DNA of 28,042 nucleotides from Flavobacterium psychrophilum. Its GTDB lineage: Bacteria; Bacteroidota; Bacteroidia; Flavobacteriales; Flavobacteriaceae. The position numbers and the translations under genes are program-made. Under the pieces are notes generated by a model that was not told the origin of the DNA, did not search any database, and saw only the letters and a program-made list of their open reading frames with translations. The first letter of the stretch is position 1. Each line of letters begins with the position of its first letter. Below, piece by piece: positions 22,282-28,042 of this stretch. The DNA lies in contig CAMBHH010000015.1 in the NCBI GenBank assembly GCA_945866505.1, positions 1-28,042 on the forward strand, read 5' to 3'.

Positions 22282-22713
22282 ATGAAAAAAATAATTTTAG
22301 TTTTAACTGTTTCATGCTTAACTTTTATCGCTTGTAAACCAGCTCAATCCACAATGAAAACAACTACTTCACTCGAAGGAACTTGGCAACTAAATTATAT
22401 TACAGGACCTAGAATTGCCTTTGACGGATTGTATCCTAACAAAAAACCAACTATCATTTTTGATTTGAAAGAGAAAAAAGTTGCGGGAAACAATAGCTGT
22501 AATCAGTATTTTGGAGCGCTTCAAGTGGAAGGAAATAAGATTAATTTTAAAGATTCTAAAATGGGAATGACTAGGATGGCTTGCCCCGGAGAAGGCGAAA
22601 ATGTGTATATGAAAACATTAGAAAAAGTAGATTCTTATTCGATTACTGACGAAGGAAAAACTTTGAATTTTTTGATGGGCGATATTGCGATCATGCGTTT
22701 CGAGAAGAAATAA
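22282..22713 (+). CDS. META-domain lipoprotein (HslJ-like)
   Basis: The 143-residue protein has a lipoprotein signal (MKKIILVLTVSCLTFIAC, lipid-bearing Cys18). A single META domain begins LEGTWQLNYITG (31-42), with the conserved NSCNQYFG (71-78), MTRMAC (96-101) and the final strand GDIAIMRFEKK. The family includes HslJ, linked to envelope stress and novobiocin resistance in E. coli. The molecular function of META domains is not settled. The gene is 23 bp upstream of the M20 hydrolase and probably shares its transcript. Confidence 0.88.
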   Translation: MKKIILVLTVSCLTFIACKPAQSTMKTTTSLEGTWQLNYITGPRIAFDGLYPNKKPTIIFDLKEKKVAGNNSCNQYFGALQVEGNKINFKDSKMGMTRMACPGEGENVYMKTLEKVDSYSITDEGKTLNFLMGDIAIMRFEKK

Positions 22714-22736
22714 AATTAGTGTAAACCACATACAAA

Positions 22737-24065
22737 ATGAATAAAATACGAACAATTTTGTTTTTCACAATGCTTTTTGCTTTTGGAACTATTTTTGCTC
22801 AATCTCCCATAGATTTTACCAAAATAAAAGAACTCTCGAATGCCGATAATGATCGATTAGTAAATATCTTCAAGGATATTCACGAAAATCCTGAATTGGG
22901 TTTTATGGAGACCCGAACAGCAGCCATTGTAGCCAAAGAATTGAAATCTTTGGGTTACACTGTAATGACCGGAATAGGTGTTACTGGAGTTGTTGGGATT
23001 TTAAAAAATGGCGATGGACCTATTGTGATGTATCGTGCTGATATGGATTGCAATTCGGTGGTAGAAACTACAGGATTACCATATGCTAGCAAGAAAACAG
23101 CCAAAAAAGCCGATGGAACCGAAGTTCCCGTGATGCATGCCTGCGGTCACGATGCGCACACCACTTGGATGCTAGGAATCGCCAAAAATATGGTGGCCTT
23201 AAAAAACCAATGGAAAGGTACTTTAATTATGATTGGGCAGCCAGCTGAAGAGCCAGGAGGAGGAGCAGCGGCAATGGAAGCCGAAATGTATAAAAAAGGG
23301 GTGCCAGAACCTGATTATTTATTGGGAATGCACACCGCGCCTTTGCCAACAGGCTACTATATGAATGAAGCAGGTCCTCGTATGGCTGGAGCCGACCAAT
23401 TTGACGTTACTTTTTTTGGAAAAGGAGGTCACGGTTCTTCACCACACGAAGCCATTGACCCTATTGTGATGGCTGCCAATGCGATTTTACAATACCAAAC
23501 CGTCATTAGTAGAAATAATGATCCACAAGCCCCAGCAGTGGTGACCGTTGGTGCTGTGCAAGCGGGAATTGATAACAATGTTATTCCGGCATCGGCTACT
23601 TTAAAATTGAATACTAGGTTTTTTAATTATACGGTTAGAGACTCCATCTTAAGTCGTATCGAAAGAATAAATAAAGGAATTGCCGTTGCCAATGGGTTGC
23701 CAAAAGCATTGTATCCAACGATTCAAATGAAAGGAAGAGTTTCTCCTTTGACGAATGACAAAGCAATGGTCAATAAAATAAATACGGTTCTTGAAAAAGT
23801 AGTGGGACCCGGCAAAAACATAAGAGGTCTTCCAGCGGTTATGGGATCTGAAGATTTTCAACATTTAGTAATCAACAATAAAAAGACCGTTTATGACTAT
23901 TTTCTGGTAGGCGTAGCCAGTGCCGAAGATACAGCCAAAGCCCAAAAAGAAGGCAAAATGTTTCCCTATTTCAACCACAATGGCGATTTCAAAGTGGATT
24001 TGAAAGCCATTCCGTTTGGAACTACATTGGGAACTACAGCTTTATTGGAATTATTTAGAAAGTAA
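22737..24065 (+). CDS. Secreted M20-family amidohydrolase / aminoacylase
   Basis: The 442-residue protein has a Sec signal peptide MNKIRTILFFTMLFAFGTIFAQ. Metal ligands of the M20D (IAA-amino-acid hydrolase, hippurate hydrolase) group are in HACGHDAH (Cys136, His138) and QPAEEPGGG (Glu171/Glu172). GMHT (His199) and the C-terminal MGSEDFQHL complete the set. The dimerisation domain starts around GKGGHGSSPHEAIDP (228-242). It should remove acyl groups from N-acyl amino acids or small peptides in the periplasm; the substrate is open. The domain order and length fit the family. It follows the META lipoprotein gene by 23 bp. Confidence 0.9.
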   Translation: MNKIRTILFFTMLFAFGTIFAQSPIDFTKIKELSNADNDRLVNIFKDIHENPELGFMETRTAAIVAKELKSLGYTVMTGIGVTGVVGILKNGDGPIVMYRADMDCNSVVETTGLPYASKKTAKKADGTEVPVMHACGHDAHTTWMLGIAKNMVALKNQWKGTLIMIGQPAEEPGGGAAAMEAEMYKKGVPEPDYLLGMHTAPLPTGYYMNEAGPRMAGADQFDVTFFGKGGHGSSPHEAIDPIVMAANAILQYQTVISRNNDPQAPAVVTVGAVQAGIDNNVIPASATLKLNTRFFNYTVRDSILSRIERINKGIAVANGLPKALYPTIQMKGRVSPLTNDKAMVNKINTVLEKVVGPGKNIRGLPAVMGSEDFQHLVINNKKTVYDYFLVGVASAEDTAKAQKEGKMFPYFNHNGDFKVDLKAIPFGTTLGTTALLELFRK

Positions 24066-24107
24066 TTATGCATTGCGTGCAATTATAGCGTTGTTTGAAA
24101 TCAAAAG

Positions 24108-24267
24108 TAGAAACACAGATTTCCGATGACCCTCGGAACATAAAAAAAAGAGTGAGATAGGCCAATTGCTCCTCCTTTTGCTTATCGGTCAGATATTGGT
24201 TAGCACAACTATCTTTTTCTCAAATAAAGTGAAACGCCTTTCAAAATCTATAAAATCTATGTTTCTA
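24108..24267. repeat. Long inverted-repeat element before the nlpE-like gene
   Basis: TAGAAACACAGATTT (24108-24122) and AAATCTATGTTTCTA (24253-24267) are reverse complements at 14 of 15 positions. They enclose 130 bp without a gene. Part of the right arm recurs near 21247, and the element is similar in plan to 11012-11150. The remaining intergenic DNA up to 24372 shows no exact -7 box. Confidence 0.6.
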
Positions 24268-24372
24268 TATGTTTAAAATTTACGAAATTTGAATTACATC
24301 CAACGGGTTACTATTTAAAAACTTTGTACTGATAAACAGTTTACTAAGTTCTAACATATAAATTGTATTGCA

Positions 24373-24828
24373 ATGAAATATAAAATAATTACCATTATCT
24401 GTGCTTCATTAATCATTTTTTCTTGTAAAAAGGAAATCAAGCAAGCAGAAATAAAAACCGATACTATTGTGAAAGTACCTGTTGAAACACCAACTGAATC
24501 TCACAATTCCCAAAATGCATTAGATTGGCAAGGCACATACAAAGGTGTAACTCCTTGTGCAAATTGCGAAGGCATTGAAACCGAATTGGTTTTGAACCAA
24601 GATTTGACTTATGTCTTAAAAACAAAATACCTTGGCAAAGGCGACGGAAAAGTCTTTGAGGAAACAGGCAATTTTGTCTGGGATAAAACCGGCAGTAGTA
24701 TTACGTTACAAGGGAGTAAAGGAGGACCTTCACAATATAAAGTAGGGGAGAACCGATTGATTCAGCTGGATATGCAGGGAAAACCTATTACTGGGGATTT
24801 AGCTGAAAGCTTTGTTTTGAAAAAATAG
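24373..24828 (+). CDS. NlpE-like lipoprotein (copper-resistance NlpE N-terminal domain)
   Basis: The 151-residue protein has a lipoprotein signal (ASLIIFSC, Cys18). A linker of about 30 residues precedes one NlpE N-terminal domain starting DWQGTYKGVTPCANCEGIET (51-70), with the Cys62-xx-Cys65 pair. TELVLNQDLTYVLKTKYLGK, a GNFVWDKTGSSITL strand and a C-terminal FVLKK complete the small barrel. In E. coli, NlpE senses surface contact and copper stress for Cpx; whether this short Bacteroidetes relative does anything similar is unknown. It heads a row of four plus-strand genes with short gaps (53, 41 and 41 bp), probably one operon. Confidence 0.88.
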   Translation: MKYKIITIICASLIIFSCKKEIKQAEIKTDTIVKVPVETPTESHNSQNALDWQGTYKGVTPCANCEGIETELVLNQDLTYVLKTKYLGKGDGKVFEETGNFVWDKTGSSITLQGSKGGPSQYKVGENRLIQLDMQGKPITGDLAESFVLKK

Positions 24829-24881
24829 AATTTTTAATAATCCATAATGAACAATTTTTTTAATCTTTAAAACCAAATAGT

Positions 24882-25454
24882 ATGCTAAAATTATTATTTA
24901 GAAAATGGTGGGTGATCCTGCTAGAAGGAATTTTATTAATTATCCTAAGTATTTACATTTTTAACAATCCGGTTACTGTGCTGGCAGGACTTTCACTATG
25001 GTTCGGCATATTGGTGGTGATTTCGGGAGTAATTGGAATCATCAAATGGTTCTTTACCGACACTTTAGAAAGAGAGGAAATGTCGCTCTTGTGGAGCATT
25101 TTTACTGCTGCTTTTGGGGTATTATTGCTGAATCATGTATTGGTTACTATGAAAACCTTGACGCTGGTCTTTAGTGTTTGGATGCTGATTACAGGAATGA
25201 AATTAATACAATCGGGTTGGTTATTAAAAGCACGAAGTTCTTCTGGTTGGTTGATGATTTTAGTGGGCTCGTTATCGGCTGCGGCAGCAGTGATGATGTT
25301 TTTTAATATAGGAATGGGAGCTATTGGTATCAGCACAGTGCTTGGCTTACAAGTTTTGCTTACTGGAATTGCTTTAATGTTCCTATCATTTGCCAAAAAA
25401 GCAGTTGTGGGTATTGTAAAAGAAAAAATAGAAGCATTGAAATCAGATATTTAG
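24882..25454 (+). CDS. HdeD-family inner-membrane protein (DUF308)
   Basis: The 190-residue protein has about six membrane segments in three hairpins, as in HdeD/DUF308. It starts KWWVILLEGILLIILSIYIF and has the repeated VLAGLSLWFGILVVISGVIG and MLITGMKLIQSGWLL patterns. HdeD is linked to acid resistance in E. coli, though the activity is undefined. A short common string TTTAAAAACCAAATAG-like precedes both this gene (24865-24880) and the next (25458-25472), maybe part of the translation-initiation regions. It lies inside the four-gene row. Confidence 0.85.
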   Translation: MLKLLFRKWWVILLEGILLIILSIYIFNNPVTVLAGLSLWFGILVVISGVIGIIKWFFTDTLEREEMSLLWSIFTAAFGVLLLNHVLVTMKTLTLVFSVWMLITGMKLIQSGWLLKARSSSGWLMILVGSLSAAAAVMMFFNIGMGAIGISTVLGLQVLLTGIALMFLSFAKKAVVGIVKEKIEALKSDI

Positions 25455-25495
25455 AAGTTTTAAAAACCAAATAGAAATTAATTCTGCAATTAATC

Positions 25496-27193
25496 ATGAA
25501 AAAAACTATTACAACATTCGTTTTACTAGCTATAATAAGCTGTGCTAAAAAAGAAGTTTCTAATCCAGCCGATGCCATTTACTTTGGTGGCGACATAGTA
25601 ACTATGGAAGGCGAACAAGCCCAATATGCCGAAGCAGTTGCCGTCAAAGAGGGTAAAATTCTTTTCGTTGGAACTAAAACCGAAGCCGAGAAATTTCACG
25701 GCGATAAAACCGAGATGAAAGATTTGGAAGGAAAAACAATGGTTCCGGGTTTCATTGATGGACATTGCCATTTTTATGCTTTTGGTTCCCAAGCCATTTC
25801 AGCCAATTTATTAGCTGCACCCGACGGCACTTGCAACTCGATAGAGGATGTGGTCAATGAACTCAAATCATGGCATCAAAAAAATGGTACCGATAAAACT
25901 CAAGGATGGATCATCGGAATTGGTTTTGATGATGCCGTGCTGAAAGAAAACCGTTTTCCCACAAAAGAGGATTTAGACAAAGTATCTAAAGATATTCCGG
26001 TTATGGCAACCCATATTTCGGGTCATTTTTGTAGTGTAAACACAAAAGGCCTTGAAGTTCTGGGTATTAATGCAACAACAAAACAACCCGAAGGTGGCGT
26101 TATCCGTCGTGTCAATGGAAGTATGGAACCTAACGGAGTGTTAGAAGAATTGGCTGCCATTCCACACATGATGAAAATGGTGGCGCCTCCTGACAGAAAG
26201 TTAAGCGATAGGTATCTTGATGCTGGACAAAAAATGGCAGCCAGTTACGGATATACTACTGCGAACGAAGGCAGAGCTACAAAAAATCATGAGTCAATGG
26301 CTGATTATGCGACTAGAGGTAAATTGTATTTAGATGTAAATTCTTGGATTGATTATTCTTGTCCACAATACATGAAAACAGAATGGTATAGCAAAGAGTA
26401 TAAAAATCATTACAGAATTGCTGGATTAAAATTGACATTAGATGGTTCGCCACAAGGTAGAACTGCTTGGAGAACAACACCCTATTTAATTCCACCTGAT
26501 GGTCAAAAGCAAGGATATAATGGCTATCCTGCCATTCCAAAAGATGAAGATGTCCAAAAAATTGTAGAGGATGCTTTTAAAAATAACTGGCAATTAAAAG
26601 CGCATACTAATGGCGATGCCGCTGCCGACCAATTGTTCAGAGCGATTAATAAAGCCTCCGTTAAGTATGGTAATAAAGACAGACGTACCATTTTAATTCA
26701 CGGTCAATTGATTCGTATGGATCAGTTAGATAGCATTAAAAAGTACGATATTGTAGGTTCTTTTTTTCCAATGCACACTTTTTATTGGGGCGATTGGTAC
26801 AAAGAAATAATTGGACCGGACAAAGCACAACTAATTAGTCCTATCAACTCCGCACTGAAAAAAGGAATTCGAGTAACCAGTCACACAGATGCTCCAGTAG
26901 CGATGCCCAATCTGATGATGATTATGTGGACAACCGTAAACCGAGTAAGTCGTAGCGGTACCATCATAGGTCCAAACGAAAGATTAACGCCATACCAAGC
27001 CTTAAAATCAATTACGATTTGGGGTGCTGAACAATTTTTTGAAGAAGATAAAAAAGGATCGATCAAAGTGGGTAAACTTGGGGACTTTGTTGTATTGGAT
27101 AAAAATCCTTTAAAAGTCGATCCAATGACTCTAAAAGATATTAAAGTTGTAGAAACCATTAAAGAGGGAAAATCAATTTATAAAAAGCAATAA
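25496..27193 (+). CDS. Lipoprotein amidohydrolase, Amidohydro_3 (YtcJ-like) family
   Basis: The 565-residue protein has a lipoprotein signal (LLAIISC, Cys16). It begins its metal-dependent hydrolase fold with AIYFGGDIVTMEG (28-39). The first metal site is VPGFIDGHCHFYAFG (His90, His92). Other landmarks are GWIIGIGFDDA, LKLTLDGSPQGRTAW (probable carbamylated-Lys strand region), KAHTNGDAAADQLFRAI and VTSHTDAPVAMPNLMMIMW. Length and motif order fit Amidohydro_3 proteins such as YtcJ and NfdA. Substrates of this family are largely unknown. Location is outside the cytosol by the lipobox. It is 41 bp after the HdeD gene and 41 bp before the next lipoprotein. Confidence 0.9.
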   Translation: MKKTITTFVLLAIISCAKKEVSNPADAIYFGGDIVTMEGEQAQYAEAVAVKEGKILFVGTKTEAEKFHGDKTEMKDLEGKTMVPGFIDGHCHFYAFGSQAISANLLAAPDGTCNSIEDVVNELKSWHQKNGTDKTQGWIIGIGFDDAVLKENRFPTKEDLDKVSKDIPVMATHISGHFCSVNTKGLEVLGINATTKQPEGGVIRRVNGSMEPNGVLEELAAIPHMMKMVAPPDRKLSDRYLDAGQKMAASYGYTTANEGRATKNHESMADYATRGKLYLDVNSWIDYSCPQYMKTEWYSKEYKNHYRIAGLKLTLDGSPQGRTAWRTTPYLIPPDGQKQGYNGYPAIPKDEDVQKIVEDAFKNNWQLKAHTNGDAAADQLFRAINKASVKYGNKDRRTILIHGQLIRMDQLDSIKKYDIVGSFFPMHTFYWGDWYKEIIGPDKAQLISPINSALKKGIRVTSHTDAPVAMPNLMMIMWTTVNRVSRSGTIIGPNERLTPYQALKSITIWGAEQFFEEDKKGSIKVGKLGDFVVLDKNPLKVDPMTLKDIKVVETIKEGKSIYKKQ

Positions 27194-27234
27194 TTGTTCT
27201 GGACCAATATAAATAAAACAAATACTAAGTCTTG

Positions 27235-27729
27235 ATGAAAATAATTTCTTTACTACTTATCTTTAGTATGGTTGCTTGCCAAAGCGTCTCTAATCCCAAT
27301 AAAAAACAACCTGATTCAACAAAGCAATTAGTTGGGGCAGACAAAGACAAGCGGGGCTGTATTGGTTCCGCTGGATATACTTGGTCTGAAGCGAAAGGTT
27401 CTTGCATCAGGATTTTTGAAGATGGAACTCCTTTCTTGAAATACGATCTAGCAACTGGAATTGTCGATTCATCCGCTGTTGCTTATGTCGTGCTATCCAA
27501 CGATAAGAAGAAAGCAGAAGTATTTTTTGGTGGTACAGATAAACCAGTGCTTATGGATGCATTACCAGTGATAGAGGAAGAAACTATGCCAGTTTTGTTT
27601 GAAAATACTATAGAACAGATAAAGCTGAGAAGTCATCGGGATACCTATCAACTGCTTTATATGGATACTATTCGCTATTTGCAAAAGTATAGTGCAGAAA
27701 AGGGATTAGGAAAAATGTTGATGAAATAA
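27235..27729 (+). CDS. Small lipoprotein with a paired-Cys motif, unknown function
   Basis: The 164-residue protein has a lipoprotein signal (MKIISLLLIFSMVAC, Cys15). A conserved-looking GCIGSAGYTWSEAKGSCIRIFE segment follows (about 40-61), with two cysteines 14 residues apart that may form a disulfide. The rest has beta then helical character. I recall this Cys segment in other Bacteroidetes lipoproteins but know no function. ATG 27235 is chosen; a TTG just before it adds nothing. It closes the four-gene row. Confidence 0.78.
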   Translation: MKIISLLLIFSMVACQSVSNPNKKQPDSTKQLVGADKDKRGCIGSAGYTWSEAKGSCIRIFEDGTPFLKYDLATGIVDSSAVAYVVLSNDKKKAEVFFGGTDKPVLMDALPVIEEETMPVLFENTIEQIKLRSHRDTYQLLYMDTIRYLQKYSAEKGLGKMLMK

Positions 27730-27789
27730 ATTGAAAGAGACATGGTTTTTGAATTGCTAAAATTGGAAATCAATTTATATAAACAATTA

Positions 27790-27858
27790 ATGATGAAAAT
27801 AATACTGACAATAATCCTACTATTGAGCAGCTATATTTTGGTATCGCAAAGTTCTTAA
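27790..27858 (+). CDS. 22-residue signal-peptide-like ORF
   Basis: The frame MMKIILTIILLLSSYILVSQ plus two serines and a stop has a lysine, a hydrophobic core and a small-residue end, but nothing after it. Its first residues resemble the neighbouring lipoprotein's signal. It could be the stump of a deleted secreted-protein gene, a tiny membrane peptide, or chance. A terminator hairpin follows after 42 bp. Confidence 0.3.
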   Translation: MMKIILTIILLLSSYILVSQSS

Positions 27859-27900
27859 ATACTTTTAAAGAATATTGTAGCTGTAATTTTCCAAACAAAA

Positions 27901-27940
27901 AAGGTTTCACTATGCAGTTTCAGTGGAACCTTATTCTTTT
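27901..27940. terminator. Terminator hairpin between convergent transcripts
   Basis: Stem AAGGTTTCACT (27901-27911) with AGTGGAACCTT (27922-27932), 11 bp with one G-T pair and a 10-nt loop. ATTCTTTT follows on the right and an A-run (27896-27902) precedes on the left, so it can serve both strands: the plus-strand operon and the minus-strand gene ending at 27979. Confidence 0.8.
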
Positions 27941-27978
27941 AAAACATAGCTACGGTTAGCTCATTTATGAATTACCAT

Positions 27979-28042
27979 TTACATTTTTTCGTCTAACAAA
28001 ACTTTTTTCATTACTTGCAATTCTGCAATTTGTTCGTCACTT
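27979..28042 (-). CDS. C-terminal end of a minus-strand gene (5' part outside window)
   Basis: The minus-strand frame enters at the right edge and reads SDEQIAELQVMKKVLLDEKM before TAA (27981-27979). The charged, leucine-spaced tail looks helical. Its position before the shared terminator at 27901-27940 supports a real gene end. The family cannot be judged from 20 residues. Confidence 0.55.
   Translation of the reverse strand, partial: SDEQIAELQVMKKVLLDEKM

Overview
The window looks like a chromosomal segment of a Flavobacterium-like member of the Bacteroidetes. DNA is AT-rich, several start codons are preceded by the Bacteroidetes -7 box TAnnTTTG, secreted proteins and lipoproteins are numerous, and the housekeeping proteins (Tgt without zinc cysteines, LptG, AccA, DnaB with an acidic tail) read as flavobacterial. 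No rRNA, tRNA, CRISPR array or transposase was recognised.

Layout. (1) 1-4.9 kb, accessory: the tail of a RelE/ParE toxin, a COG2509-type FAD-dependent dehydrogenase, two complete type II toxin-antitoxin pairs (1993-2606 and 2681-3188), a leftover 3' end of another toxin (3211-3258), and a PIF1-like helicase whose C-terminus carries a 44-residue tandem duplication. (2) 4.9-10.9 kb, housekeeping: tgt, lptG and an EamA transporter in one direction, then accA and dnaB, both with good terminators. (3) 11.2-12.9 kb: a secreted protein of the family that databases often call 'asparagine synthetase B', and a DUF1569 protein. (4) 13.0-17.9 kb, a cyanophycin locus: cphA on the minus strand, divergent from cphB and iaaA on the plus strand. 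Together these encode synthesis of the Asp-Arg polymer, its cleavage to beta-Asp-Arg, and hydrolysis of that isopeptide. (5) 18.0-20.0 kb: two unrelated minus-strand membrane-protein genes, each framed by the same 3' repeat (Y) and the same promoter-bearing, hairpin-rich 5' repeat (X), like cassettes. (6) 20.0-20.2 kb: an array of hairpins with matching changes on both arms. (7) 20.5-28.0 kb, envelope functions: a secreted helical protein, a beta-barrel protein, a META lipoprotein with an M20 amidohydrolase, then a probable operon of an NlpE-like lipoprotein, an HdeD-like membrane protein, an Amidohydro_3 lipoprotein and a Cys-containing lipoprotein.

The non-coding structure is the least ordinary part. 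Two intergenic gaps (tgt-lptG and cphB-iaaA) are filled almost exactly from stop codon to start codon by two-armed arrays of 7-bp units. The X/Y-framed genes resemble a cassette array, with the stop codon of one gene lying inside a boundary inverted repeat. The hairpin array at 20.0 kb shows paired substitutions. Degenerate inverted-repeat elements lie at about 1.8, 11.0 and 24.1 kb. All homology statements come from reading the sequence and remembered family features; no database search was run.
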